64,000 nucleotides of DNA from an uncultured Oceanospirillaceae bacterium (GTDB taxonomy: Bacteria > Pseudomonadota > Gammaproteobacteria > Pseudomonadales > Balneatricaceae), in contig CAKZOD010000075.1 in assembly GCA_937136055.1 (NCBI GenBank), positions 1-64,000 on the forward strand, written 5' to 3'. Under the pieces are notes generated by a model, which ran no database searches, was not told the origin of the DNA, and saw nothing but the letters and a program-made list of their open reading frames with translations. A program made the translations under genes and the position numbers. Shown piece after piece: positions 11,325 through 19,959 of this stretch. Every line of letters begins with the position of its first letter. Position 1 is the first letter of the stretch.

Positions 11325-11918
11325 TCAACTATCTTGCAACCAACCTTTTTCACATGCTATAGACAGTTGCTGGTTTACATAATCCCAAAGTTTAGGAGAA
11401 AGCGTTTGCAGATAAGTATTTCGCGCAAGTACCTGAGACTTAGTGAGCCCCTTACCCACCCAACTTCCACCATGATTTGCCATATTTTGGATTAAAGGCA
11501 AAATACGATCAATTGACTTAGCAAAACATGCATCATCCGTTTCAGCCAATTCAAACTCCTGCCACAGTGCAAGCATCTTAGTAGACTGGCTTTGTGGAAG
11601 CAGTGAAAATATTCGTTTAGCTGCAACTTGCTCTTTTTCAGCCTGCTCCTCATGTAGTGAACTTTCATCAAATGCAAATAAATCACCTGCATCTATTTCA
11701 ACAATATCATGTATTAATAACATCGTTGTGACACGCTGAATATCAACAGGTTTCTGAGCATAGGGCTGCAAAACTTGAGCACTTAAGGCGATTTGCCAGC
11801 TATGCTCCGCACTATTTTCGCGCCTATTTTTATCTGCTTTCACCATTGTACGGCGGTAAACTGCTTTTAATTTATCAATCTCTTGAATGAAGGCAAGCTG
11901 CTGCGCTAAGTCGTTCAT
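11325..11918 (-). CDS. HD-domain phosphohydrolase (HD_3/YfbR-like)
   Basis: 197 residues with the HD-family metal-binding pattern: ENSAEHSWQ near residue 38, then LIHDIVEIDAGD near residue 68 and a later conserved Asp in KSIDRILPLIQN. This arrangement matches the family that includes YfbR 5'-deoxynucleotidases and related cytosolic phosphohydrolases. The substrate cannot be read from sequence. It lies 30 bp downstream of the alpha/beta hydrolase gene on the same strand and probably shares its transcript. Confidence 0.8.
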   Translation of the reverse strand: MNDLAQQLAFIQEIDKLKAVYRRTMVKADKNRRENSAEHSWQIALSAQVLQPYAQKPVDIQRVTTMLLIHDIVEIDAGDLFAFDESSLHEEQAEKEQVAAKRIFSLLPQSQSTKMLALWQEFELAETDDACFAKSIDRILPLIQNMANHGGSWVGKGLTKSQVLARNTYLQTLSPKLWDYVNQQLSIACEKGWLQDS

Positions 11919-11948
11919 AACTATTTCCTTAAATTAAATCTAACTAAA

Positions 11949-12710
11949 TCAACATACTGAATGAATGAACTTACGCATGCCTTCCAAGGTTGCTTGCGGC
12001 GCTTCTAAATGGGGGATATGCCCACAATTTTCCAGCATTATTGAGCGCCCATTCACTACTCTCTGTGCTATGCATTCTACTTGTTTGTATGTCCCATATT
12101 GATCTTGTTCTCCTTGCATCACCAAGGTAGGTACTTGGATGCTTGCCAATAAATACTCTATGTTCCAGCAGTGAAACCAAGGCTGCTCCCAAGTTTGCGC
12201 CCAAGCATTAAAGATCTGCTCTGTCTTTTCACCATGATATTTATTTAACCCCTGCAACTTGCCTGCCTGCCAAGCCTGTTGCGCCACAGCAACTCCTTCA
12301 AGGGTTTCACTCTCTACAAATACGTGAGCAGCCTGAGTGATAACACCCTTAAGATGCTTATCTTTCTCAGCTGCTGCAATCAAACTAATGCTGCCCCCAT
12401 CAGAATGACCAATCAGTAGATAATCCCTGTCATGCAACACTTGTGAGAGAATTTCAGGCAATTCTGTTAGCGCATAATCATGCAAATAATGTACAGAGCG
12501 CTTTTTTGTTAATGCTGAAGACAGACCATAACCTTGCCTGTCATAAACCAGACCAGGATGCCCAGTTGCTTCACAAAGCTTTTCAGGAAAGCCTTTCCAT
12601 TGTGCAATAGAACCCAGCCCCTCATGCAAAAAAACAAGATGCGGCTTAGAAGGGTCACCTTCTATTAGTTGATAATGTAGCTGAATATCTGAGTCTAGCT
12701 GGAGAAACAT
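11949..12710 (-). CDS. Alpha/beta-fold hydrolase
   Basis: 253 residues with a complete catalytic triad layout: oxyanion region LHEGLGS near the N-terminus, nucleophile elbow GHSDGG, acid in MQGEQDQYG and histidine in CGHIPHLEAP. It has no signal peptide, so it is predicted cytosolic. The family covers esterases, haloperoxidase-like enzymes and C-C hydrolases; specificity is not evident. Confidence 0.82.
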   Translation of the reverse strand: MFLQLDSDIQLHYQLIEGDPSKPHLVFLHEGLGSIAQWKGFPEKLCEATGHPGLVYDRQGYGLSSALTKKRSVHYLHDYALTELPEILSQVLHDRDYLLIGHSDGGSISLIAAAEKDKHLKGVITQAAHVFVESETLEGVAVAQQAWQAGKLQGLNKYHGEKTEQIFNAWAQTWEQPWFHCWNIEYLLASIQVPTLVMQGEQDQYGTYKQVECIAQRVVNGRSIMLENCGHIPHLEAPQATLEGMRKFIHSVC

Positions 12711-12872
12711 AATCTTCCTTTAAACTGGCAGCCTATCTTCAATATTTTGAAATCGAAATGAAGATAAACTCTTTTGAGTACAATAGCTGTTCGAGCAACA
12801 TAGTATCAAATCAGACATAAGCAAGCTTGATTAAAGATTGATATAGAAGATAAAAAGAGCAGGAAGATTTGG

Positions 12873-12904
12873 CAGAAAAAAAGAAGCAACCCAATGGGTT
12901 GCTT
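12873..12904 (-). terminator. Intrinsic terminator of the candidate small RNA
   Basis: Stem AAGCAACCC/GGGTTGCTT (12884-12892 and 12896-12904), a 3-nt loop, and on the minus strand a run of seven T after CTTC. No annotated minus-strand gene ends just upstream of it, which is why a separate short transcript is suspected. Confidence 0.75.
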
Positions 12905-12999
12905 AAAAATGACAAGAACCGTGTATGTTGATACCGAGACTAGGTAAATCAACAAAATGTAAGTTAACGAGATAATTGATATCCAGTTATCTTGCGAGC
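12875..12999 (-). ncRNA. Candidate Fur-regulated small RNA (RyhB/PrrF-like logic)
   Basis: On the minus strand a sigma-70 promoter (TTGCAA at 13034-13029, 17-nt spacer, TACTAT at 13011-13006) with an overlapping Fur-like box predicts a start near 12999. About 110 nt further there is a textbook intrinsic terminator (12904-12873). The inferred transcript is about 125 nt. It could form a 5' hairpin (AGATAA/TTATCT, about 12992-12970) and ends in the terminator stem. No ATG-led ORF of useful length fits inside. Iron-repressed RNAs of this type (RyhB, PrrF) silence iron-using genes in other gammaproteobacteria. Homology to them is not claimed; the call rests on architecture. Confidence 0.5.
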
Positions 13000-13005
13000 A
13001 AAATA

Positions 13006-13034
13006 ATAGTACTGCTAATGAGAATGATTTGCAA
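13006..13034 (-). promoter_or_regulatory. Sigma-70 promoter overlapped by a Fur-box-like dyad
   Basis: The minus strand shows -35 TTGCAA and -10 TACTAT exactly 17 nt apart. Between and over them lies TGAGAATGATTTGCA (13019-13033, + strand), which matches the 7-1-7 Fur consensus TGATAATnATTATCA at 12 of 15 positions counting the free centre. A repressor here would block the minus-strand promoter. It could also affect a + strand promoter for the gene at 13121. Confidence 0.5.
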
Positions 13035-13120
13035 TACAATTAACGAAATTATTTTGTGTTTTATATTTGATTATATTTCGATAGAATTAACGACCTTGAA
13101 ACAGACCCATAAGAAGCTAA

Positions 13121-13873
13121 ATGAGCCATTTTATAGAGATACACAACACCGTTGATCAATGGGGTAATATTCATGTAATGAGCGATCAACAACACTACTA
13201 CCTCACTTTTGGCGAAGGCGGCCAACAAAGCGGCATGCAGGTCACCGAGCCCAATCGGCTTATGTTTCAATATACACAAGCGATGATGCTAGTATTGTTA
13301 TTCAACGATCAGGCAAAATCTGCACTTTTACTAGGTTTAGGTGCAGGTTCTCTCGCAAAAGCTTTACTTCAAGTTAGTGATGAACTGCAAATAACTGCTG
13401 TTGAGCTACGCGAAGAAGTTAAAAATATTGCACATCAATGGTTTTTATTACCTGAATGCGATCAATTAACGATCGAAATAGACGATGCTTTTTCTTATAT
13501 CGAAAATGTGACCACAACAACAGATCTGCTGTTCGTCGATTTATACTTAGATAACGGCATTCAACAGACACTCACCAGCGAAGCTTTTATTAATCACTGC
13601 TATGGCGCACTTAATGACAATGGCTTATTAGTTTTAAATCTATGGGACGAGGGAAAAGGCTATCTACCTTTTAACTTAGATTTGCTCGAGGAAGTATTTA
13701 CTTCTCAAGCACTGATGCTGGTAACAGATGAAGGTAATATTATTGTTATTATCGGGAAAGACTTTCAAGCAGACCCTCACCCAAGAAAAAAGCAAGCACA
13801 TGCTAAAAAGTTAAGTGAATTACTAAACATTCCTTTGCAGCGATTACTTAATCAACTGCAAGTACGCTGTTAA
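13121..13873 (+). CDS. Spermidine/spermine synthase-like SAM-binding protein
   Basis: 250 residues with the spermidine-synthase-fold Rossmann motifs: LLLGLGAGSLAKALL (glycine-rich loop, about 68-82), ITAVELREEV (acidic residue binding the cosubstrate ribose) and DAFSYI followed by DLLFVDLYLDN. The N-terminal beta domain is short, and the catalytic Asp-rich loop of true SpeE is not clearly present. It may therefore be one of the many spermidine-synthase-like proteins of unknown activity. It stops 2 bp before the end of the convergent NlpC gene. Confidence 0.75.
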   Translation: MSHFIEIHNTVDQWGNIHVMSDQQHYYLTFGEGGQQSGMQVTEPNRLMFQYTQAMMLVLLFNDQAKSALLLGLGAGSLAKALLQVSDELQITAVELREEVKNIAHQWFLLPECDQLTIEIDDAFSYIENVTTTTDLLFVDLYLDNGIQQTLTSEAFINHCYGALNDNGLLVLNLWDEGKGYLPFNLDLLEEVFTSQALMLVTDEGNIIVIIGKDFQADPHPRKKQAHAKKLSELLNIPLQRLLNQLQVRC

Positions 13874-13875
13874 AG

Positions 13876-14385
13876 CTAAAGTGCTACGCCATTATCAACG
13901 CGTACGGCTTTCCAATACTTTTTACGCCAGTAAACATTATCCAACGCAGAGATCATAACGCCGCGCTTTTCAGATACATGCATGAACTTATTGCCGTTTA
14001 CAACAACCCCAACATGGCGCACTGAGCGAGATGTCTTAAAGAGCACTAAATCCCCCGGAAGGACTTCTGCTTTTTTGATAGGTTTACCCAACTGAGCTTG
14101 ACCAAGAGTAGTACGTGGTACTTTCATATCAAACACCGACTGATAAGCATTTTGGACAAAAGCCGAGCAATCAATACCGTTACGGCTATTTCCGCCTAAG
14201 CGGTATGGCGTACCTTGCCAATCGCTATAATAGCCTAGCAAATCCTTCTCAACCTTCTTTAACGGATGAACGGAGTCAGTAGGCTTGCTCACTTGAGGCT
14301 TAGGTTGATTAGAAATACAACCTACAAGAACTGACATAAGCCCTAGAGTGGCAATTAACTTTGCTAAGTGATGTACTGATTTCAT
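13876..14385 (-). CDS. NlpC/P60 family lipoprotein (MepS/Spr-like peptidoglycan hydrolase)
   Basis: 169 residues. A lipoprotein signal ends at LVGC (Cys23). The NlpC/P60 domain has Cys73 in NGIDCSAFVQ, His124 in RHVGVV and a third polar residue, His136, in KFMHVSE, the usual Cys-His-His triad. This family cleaves gamma-D-Glu-DAP or D-Ala-DAP-type peptide bonds in the wall. It is probably anchored in the outer membrane, since Ile-Ser rather than Asp follows the lipid Cys. Length and layout match NlpC/Spr of enterobacteria. Confidence 0.88.
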   Translation of the reverse strand: MKSVHHLAKLIATLGLMSVLVGCISNQPKPQVSKPTDSVHPLKKVEKDLLGYYSDWQGTPYRLGGNSRNGIDCSAFVQNAYQSVFDMKVPRTTLGQAQLGKPIKKAEVLPGDLVLFKTSRSVRHVGVVVNGNKFMHVSEKRGVMISALDNVYWRKKYWKAVRVDNGVAL

Positions 14386-14711
14386 ATGCTAACCGGTGTT
14401 TAATCTATATTTATTCAATTACAGAGTGAATCTTTGTATGGCGACTACCTGTAAAATTTAAATTTACAGGTCATTATTCTGTGTAAGTAGTTCAACTCTC
14501 GAGGAAATATTATCAGATGATACAAAAATCACCAAATAGCAGAATAAAATGAAGGAGAAGATTATTACAAAAATCCTCAAATTAAAAGAAAATTATACTT
14601 ATGTATCGATAAAGAGACATAAAAGTCACACTACAAGGATGTATAGCACAATCTATTTATCAATAATTCTGCTAACATAGCGCTAATTTTTATACTCAGA
14701 GAATAGCTATT
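14386..14711. promoter_or_regulatory. Divergent upstream region with a palindrome
   Basis: This 326-bp region separates the NlpC-type gene from the helicase gene. It holds a 9-bp inverted repeat ACCTGTAAA (14447-14455)/TTTACAGGT (14463-14471) with a 7-nt AT loop, about 65 bp upstream of the NlpC-type start. The dyad has no U-tract and looks more like an operator than a terminator. No gene is visible. Confidence 0.4.
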
Positions 14712-16040
14712 GTGTTTCACGAATACCAACTACATGAGCGTTTAGTTAAAGCAATTACAGCACTAAACTTCACAACTCCTACCCCTGTTCAGCAAGCCAC
14801 TTTAAACGACTCATTAGCGGGTACTGACCTATTAGTCACGGCTCCTACAGGAAGCGGAAAAACAGCAGCTTTTGTTGTCCCACTGTTGGATAGATTACTC
14901 AATACAAAAGCTCCTGGGTATGAAGCACGCGCATTAATCTTAACCCCAACAAGAGAGCTTGCTATTCAAGTACAAGCTCAACTAACGGCTCTTGCTCAGT
15001 TCACTTTTATTAAAGGTGATACAGTTTGCGGAGGTGAAGAGTTCAAACCCCAAGCTGCACGCTTGCGCAAAAATCCAGATATCTTAATTGCTACACCTGG
15101 TCGCCTAATTGATCATCTAGATAAAGGTACTATCGATTTATCAGATATCGAAGTGCTTATTCTGGATGAAGCTGATCGCATGCTTGATATGGGCTTTGCT
15201 GATGATGTCACTCGCATCATTGACACTTGTCCTGCCCAGCGCCAAACAATGCTGTTCTCAGCAACATTATCAGCACAAGAAATACCTAGCTCAATGAAGA
15301 GCAGCTTAAATGACCCTGCTGTACATGAGTTAAGCAGCCACCGTGAAGTACACGCTAAAATTGTCCATCAGGTGATCACAGCCACGGATGAAGCATTAAA
15401 AGAGAAGCAGCTAATCTCGTTACTGCAAAAAGAAAGCTACGAGAAAGCCATTGTATTTACCAATACTATTGTGGAAGCAGCTAGATTAAATGGTCGTGTA
15501 CGTCATTTTGGTATTCGTGCAGGTGTTTTGCATGGAGATTTAACACAAGAACAACGCAAGCACATTGTAAACCTTCTCAAAAACGGCACTTTGAAAATTT
15601 TGATTGCAACAGATGTTGCTGCCCGCGGTATTGATATTAAAGGGATAGACCTTGTTATCAACAAAGATATGCCGCGCAGTGGTGATGATTATATTCATCG
15701 TACAGGCAGAACAGGTCGTGCAGGTGAAGAGGGTAAGGCTATTTCATTAGTTTGCCCTACTGAATGGAATTTGATGGCGAGTATTGAGCGCTATCTTAAA
15801 ACCGCATTTGAGAAACGCCGTATCAAAGGGTTGGAAGGTAGTTATTTAGGCCCGAAAAAACTGAAATCATCCGGTAAAGCCGCCGGCCCGAAAAAGAAAA
15901 AAGTAGCTAAAACACCTGCTGCGAAGAAAGCAGCAGTTAAAAAAGCTAGCAAAGTTAAAAAGACAACTGCTGCTAAAAAACCAAAGGCAAAACCAATGAT
16001 TATTGATGATGGTAATGCGCCTTTCACGCGAAAGAAGTAA
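14712..16040 (+). CDS. DEAD-box ATP-dependent RNA helicase with Lys/Ala-rich tail (SrmB/RhlE-like)
   Basis: 442 residues from a GTG at 14712. All core motifs are readable: Q-motif region (FTTPTPVQQATL), motif I APTGSGKT, Ia PTRELAIQ, motif II DEAD, motif III SAT, then ARGID and HRTGRTGRAG. The last about 60 residues, after the core, are a highly basic tail of repeated KKA/AAKK elements resembling histone H1 or AlgP tails. It unwinds RNA and probably acts in ribosome assembly or RNA decay, as SrmB and RhlE do; which of these cannot be settled. A hairpin follows the stop codon. Confidence 0.88.
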   Translation: MFHEYQLHERLVKAITALNFTTPTPVQQATLNDSLAGTDLLVTAPTGSGKTAAFVVPLLDRLLNTKAPGYEARALILTPTRELAIQVQAQLTALAQFTFIKGDTVCGGEEFKPQAARLRKNPDILIATPGRLIDHLDKGTIDLSDIEVLILDEADRMLDMGFADDVTRIIDTCPAQRQTMLFSATLSAQEIPSSMKSSLNDPAVHELSSHREVHAKIVHQVITATDEALKEKQLISLLQKESYEKAIVFTNTIVEAARLNGRVRHFGIRAGVLHGDLTQEQRKHIVNLLKNGTLKILIATDVAARGIDIKGIDLVINKDMPRSGDDYIHRTGRTGRAGEEGKAISLVCPTEWNLMASIERYLKTAFEKRRIKGLEGSYLGPKKLKSSGKAAGPKKKKVAKTPAAKKAAVKKASKVKKTTAAKKPKAKPMIIDDGNAPFTRKK

Positions 16041-16057
16041 AACACTTCGCTGCTGAC

Positions 16058-16086
16058 TAAAGAGCGCTGTTTCTCAGAGCTCTTTA
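16058..16086. terminator. Hairpin between convergent helicase and GGDEF-EAL genes
   Basis: Arms TAAAGAGC (16058-16065) and GCTCTTTA (16079-16086) pair perfectly, with an inner CTG/CAG extension. It lies 18 bp after the helicase stop and 55 bp from the convergent gene's end, so it may serve both directions. The following T-run is short. Confidence 0.5.
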
Positions 16087-16140
16087 ATTAATATAATACT
16101 GTGCAAGCTAAACGACATGGCTAATTAGTCACTATATTTG

Positions 16141-18399
16141 TTAATAGCCATCTGATCCTTTGCCAATTGCGCGCTCTTCTAATTCAAACATGTGCTGGTG
16201 AAGATAGGGAATTAAGCGCTGGATAGGCTTGGGCTCTAATAACCAGTTTCCTTGTAAATAATCACAGTGCAACTCTTTCAACTGTGCTGCCACGATGTCG
16301 TTCTCAACTCCTTCAGCAACAACAACTTTACCTAAAGATCTGGCAAGCGTCAGTACGACTTCTACCAGCGTTCTATCTTTGGTATTTTTCTGCATTCCAT
16401 GAATTAAGCTTGAGTCGATTTTAAGGATATCAGCAGGGTAATTACGCAGGTAGTTTATAGCGGAATGCCCAGTGCCAAAATCATCAATCGCAAATTGCAC
16501 ACCCATTTTACGCATCGCTGTTACGACACTCATACGGATTGATTTTTTATCCATTAACAGTGCTTCTGGGATTTCAAAAATAAATCGATCACCCGTCACA
16601 GAATTCTCTTTAAGAATCCGCTTCCAACGCTCAAATGCTCGATTTGAATAGTATTCACTGATCGAGTGATTAATCGCTATTTTAATATCAATATCACCGT
16701 CAATAAATTCACGGATATCACGGCAAGCTTGTCCAAATGCCCAGTTGCCGATTTCTCGAATCGCCCCTGTTCGCTCCGCCACAGGAATAAATTTATCCGG
16801 CATGACCATCCCTTTCTCAGGGTGGTTCCAGCGGATCAATGCTTCACATATATCAACCGACTCGCTATTCACATTTAAGACTGGCTGATAATAAAGCTCA
16901 AACTCACCAGCTTCCAAGCCACGTAATAAATCTTGATGAATTGTGAGATAAGTTTCTGCTTGCTCACGCATCCCTTCATTAAAGAAAAAATGCCTGTTAC
17001 GCCCTGCCCGCTTAGCTGCGTACATAGCTTGGTCTGAGTGGTGCAGCAATGACGGCGCATCAGCACCATCAATTGGATACATAGCAACACCCATGCTCAC
17101 TGTTATAAAATGTTGCTGCCCAGCAAACTCTATTGGTTGCTGAAGGTGTTTTTTGAGCTTCTCTGCTAACAAATCTGCTTTAATTACATCATCAACTTCC
17201 CGAGCAACAAAAACAAATTCATCACCCGAGATACGAGCGACAATATCTGTGTTTTTCGCAGCAAACTCTAAACGTGTCGAGAACTCTGACAGAATAGTAT
17301 CGCCAGCACCGTGCCCAAGCGCATCATTCATTTGCTTAAAGTGATCAATATCCATAAAGAAAACAGCAAAATCGGTTTGCTCTCGCTGCGCTTCTTCTAT
17401 TGTTTCTTTTAATCTTCGTGAAAAATGATAGCGATTAGGCAGCCCTGTTAGTAAATCAAAATTGGCACGATAGGCGCCAGCTTTAACATCAACACTGCGT
17501 TGTTTATAACTACAAATGATTCGATAACTCGTTAACGACATCAACAAAGCAAGCAATAGTGATATAAGCCCACCAAAACCTAAGCTAACAGCATCGTCAG
17601 GCTTAACATAGGTGCTTATTTGCCAGTGAAATCCAACTGCGTTTAGCACTGTAGATTCACTGACATCCCCATCATTCACTCCTTGCTCAAGGAACTTAAA
17701 CAAGGTCTCTAAGTTTTGTAAGTCTTCGATATAAAATGGAAAGAGAACGGTGTCTTCACTAAACATGATCGATTTTAAATAATTATATAAATCGATTTCT
17801 AGTGTAATTACACCGTTACCATTTCTATTGAGCTTATCTGGGTATAGAAAACTATCGACACGTAACATTAACAATTCATTATTCGTTAAACGGTACGCGA
17901 GGTTTGCCGCCGAGCTCTCAATTCGATCTATAACAGTCAATTCTTGGTCTGTATTCAAAAGCTGTTTATTTAAACCAAGCGGGTAAATATTCTTCACTTT
18001 CCCTGACGGTGACCAAGCTATCATTTTAACAAAAGGGTTAGTCAGGTTTATTCCTTGTGAGAAGGAGCGGAATTTACGGTCTGTAGGCGTAGGATTATTA
18101 ATGACGAATGCTCTGACTTTATGCAGAACATCATTATTCTCATTGATGAACCCCGTCAGTTGGTTTTGCACCCAATAAGACTGCTGTAATGCACTAACAC
18201 TTTGAGAGGCAAAGTTTTTTTCACTAATAATAAAGAGAAACGCACTCGCAATCAGCATCACAATCACGCCAATCATGCTCGCTAAAAATGCAGGAGCGTG
18301 TCTTTTCACCAGTAAACTTTCGATAAACGGTGATACACCACTCACTTCCTGTAAGTGTTCTTTATCAGTGCGTATATTTCTTCGCTCAATAGGATGCAT
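16141..18399 (-). CDS. Membrane-bound GGDEF-EAL cyclic-di-GMP protein
   Basis: 752 residues. Two membrane segments (about 39-58 and 273-297) bracket a periplasmic sensor region of roughly 210 residues that I cannot name (CHASE-like in layout). The GGDEF domain (about 315-470) has the signature SGDEF at 391-395, a variant often still active. The EAL domain (about 490-740) keeps the EAL at 519-521, the DDFGTG loop, LKIDSS, EGVE and LQG, so phosphodiesterase activity is plausible. The protein could make or degrade c-di-GMP in response to a periplasmic signal. Confidence 0.88.
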   Translation of the reverse strand: MHPIERRNIRTDKEHLQEVSGVSPFIESLLVKRHAPAFLASMIGVIVMLIASAFLFIISEKNFASQSVSALQQSYWVQNQLTGFINENNDVLHKVRAFVINNPTPTDRKFRSFSQGINLTNPFVKMIAWSPSGKVKNIYPLGLNKQLLNTDQELTVIDRIESSAANLAYRLTNNELLMLRVDSFLYPDKLNRNGNGVITLEIDLYNYLKSIMFSEDTVLFPFYIEDLQNLETLFKFLEQGVNDGDVSESTVLNAVGFHWQISTYVKPDDAVSLGFGGLISLLLALLMSLTSYRIICSYKQRSVDVKAGAYRANFDLLTGLPNRYHFSRRLKETIEEAQREQTDFAVFFMDIDHFKQMNDALGHGAGDTILSEFSTRLEFAAKNTDIVARISGDEFVFVAREVDDVIKADLLAEKLKKHLQQPIEFAGQQHFITVSMGVAMYPIDGADAPSLLHHSDQAMYAAKRAGRNRHFFFNEGMREQAETYLTIHQDLLRGLEAGEFELYYQPVLNVNSESVDICEALIRWNHPEKGMVMPDKFIPVAERTGAIREIGNWAFGQACRDIREFIDGDIDIKIAINHSISEYYSNRAFERWKRILKENSVTGDRFIFEIPEALLMDKKSIRMSVVTAMRKMGVQFAIDDFGTGHSAINYLRNYPADILKIDSSLIHGMQKNTKDRTLVEVVLTLARSLGKVVVAEGVENDIVAAQLKELHCDYLQGNWLLEPKPIQRLIPYLHQHMFELEERAIGKGSDGY

Positions 18400-19023
18400 T
18401 ATTGCAGTAGTGCCTTTTTAAGTAATGTGCTTTGAGTATAGTTGGCATTTCATGATTTGTGATGTTTAGCGTCCTGCTTGAATCAAATATCCAGCTTTTT
18501 AAGCATTTGGCTATAGTCACATATTAACATTAGGCTATATAGCTAAAGCTTAACCATTTTATGTATTACGCTTAATACTGAGTTTTTTAATGCTCGCTTC
18601 ATAAAAGAGAGGTTCCCATAACAATTGTGTCTTTCAAAACTCAATGCAAACCGATTGAGTCAATCTTGTATAACACATCCATGTTTATTATTTTTAACAG
18701 CTAATATAGTCGCTGTTTTATTTGCTATTCCATCTTTTTCACAATCGTACAGAAAAGGAGATTTAATAATTTTAGCAGAGAGCTGTGAGTGATCCTACAA
18801 AGTCTGTCTCTAAAAACCATAATTTTTTTCAGGCTTTAACTACAAAACCTACAAAATTCACTTTAGTCTGCGACACTACTCATTCAAACCAACGAAAAAA
18901 GGGTTGCTTGAAGCAACCCTTTATTAACTTTATCAAAATACAAAACCTACCAGCAAATGTTTTTAGCTGTCTAGCTACAAACTAATTCGCGAGTTTGCTT
19001 GGTATTTTTTCTTTAGCTCACGT
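18400..19023. other. Long intergenic region, no gene seen
   Basis: 624 bp between the GGDEF-EAL gene's start and the end of the peroxiredoxin gene. A 13-nt palindrome GATTGAGTCAATC lies at 18653-18665, and a strong terminator at 18898-18922. A 66-codon ORF at 18785 runs through the terminator and shows no family features, so I do not call it. Confidence 0.55.
18894..18922 (-). terminator. Intrinsic terminator after the peroxiredoxin-glutaredoxin gene
   Basis: Stem AAAGGGTTGC/GCAACCCTTT (18898-18907 and 18913-18922) with a 5-nt loop. On the minus strand it runs into TTTTTTCG, a good U-tract. It lies about 100 bp past the stop codon at 19024. Confidence 0.7.
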
Positions 19024-19761
19024 TTAAAGGGCTGCTAACCATTCATCTAATGCTTCAGAGCCACCAATTAGCTGACCATCAACAAAGATTTGCGGTGTAG
19101 TTCCCATACCTGACAACGCTTGTAGGCTATTGCTGCTCAACCCATTACTGCCAATTTCAATTTCTTCAAAGTTTAGCTTTTTAGCACGCAGTGCATTTTT
19201 AGCTTTAGTACAGAAACCACAACCCGGTTTTGTAATCACACTAATATTCTTTGGTTTTTGAGCTTCAGGATTTATAAAGTCTAACATAGTGTCCGCATCA
19301 GATACTTCAAACGGGTCACCAGGTAAATCTGGCTCAACAAACATCTTAGATATTTTGCCATCATCCACCAGCATAGAGTAACGCCATGAACGCTTCCCAA
19401 AACCGATGTCAGATTTATCCACTAACATCCCCATTGCCTCAGTAAATTCACCATTGCCATCTGGAATAAACTCAATGTTCTTTGTGCCCTGATCTGCTGA
19501 CCATGCATTCATCACAAAAGTATCATTAACAGAGATACAAATAATGCGATCAACGCCATTAGCTTTAAAGGTTTCTGCTAATGCATCATATCTTGGTAAA
19601 TGGCTACTTGAGCATGTTGGTGTGAAAGCTCCCGGCAACGAAAAAACCACCACTTTTTGACCAGCAAAAAGAGAATCTGTGGTAATTTGACTCCACTGCT
19701 GATCATTAATTGTATTGAATGTAACGCTTGGTACTTGTGTAGGTTGATTAGTATTTGACAC
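19024..19761 (-). CDS. Peroxiredoxin-glutaredoxin fusion (hybrid Prx5)
   Basis: 245 residues from a GTG. The N-terminal Prx5-type domain has the peroxidatic Cys50 in GAFTPTCSSSHLP. The C-terminal about 70 residues are a glutaredoxin with active-site CGFC (181-184) and the cis-Pro region GTTPQIFVDGQLIGG. The same hybrid architecture is known from Haemophilus and other gammaproteobacteria and lets the enzyme reduce peroxides directly with glutathione. An OxyR-like dyad lies about 100 bp upstream. A good terminator follows. Confidence 0.93.
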   Translation of the reverse strand: MSNTNQPTQVPSVTFNTINDQQWSQITTDSLFAGQKVVVFSLPGAFTPTCSSSHLPRYDALAETFKANGVDRIICISVNDTFVMNAWSADQGTKNIEFIPDGNGEFTEAMGMLVDKSDIGFGKRSWRYSMLVDDGKISKMFVEPDLPGDPFEVSDADTMLDFINPEAQKPKNISVITKPGCGFCTKAKNALRAKKLNFEEIEIGSNGLSSNSLQALSGMGTTPQIFVDGQLIGGSEALDEWLAAL

Positions 19762-19863
19762 TTACCTGCTCCCGCTATTGATCGTTGTTCGTTATGTTTC
19801 AAAGATGGCTATAGTGTATAAAAGCAGGCTGATTTAATCTAATTGATTAAATTCATTGTATTG

Positions 19864-19878
19864 ATAGTCAAAAACTAT
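19864..19878. promoter_or_regulatory. OxyR-like dyad upstream of the peroxiredoxin gene
   Basis: ATAG (19864-19867), seven bases, CTAT (19875-19878): one half of the OxyR consensus ATAGntnnnanCTAT with a single mismatch. The expected second half-site 7 bp away is not clear on either side. Position and target gene make peroxide control plausible. Confidence 0.35.
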
Positions 19879-19959
19879 CATCAATAAAAGGAGAGAGATA
19901 GAGATTAGCTGTTATAAAGATTAAGTCGGAACTGCCTACAGCTTCTTTAAATCTATGTA

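Noticed and set aside
12806..13039. Minus-strand ORF of 77 hydrophobic residues
   Set aside because: It starts upstream of the Fur box and promoter and runs through a strong terminator hairpin; composition reflects AT richness. The candidate RNA explains the region better.
15842..16045. Minus-strand ORF of 67 hydrophobic residues
   Set aside because: Antisense of the Lys/Ala-rich helicase tail; lysine codons read as Phe/Leu on the other strand.
18785..18985. Plus-strand ORF of 66 residues
   Set aside because: It crosses a perfect terminator hairpin, has no family features, and begins without a convincing ribosome site.
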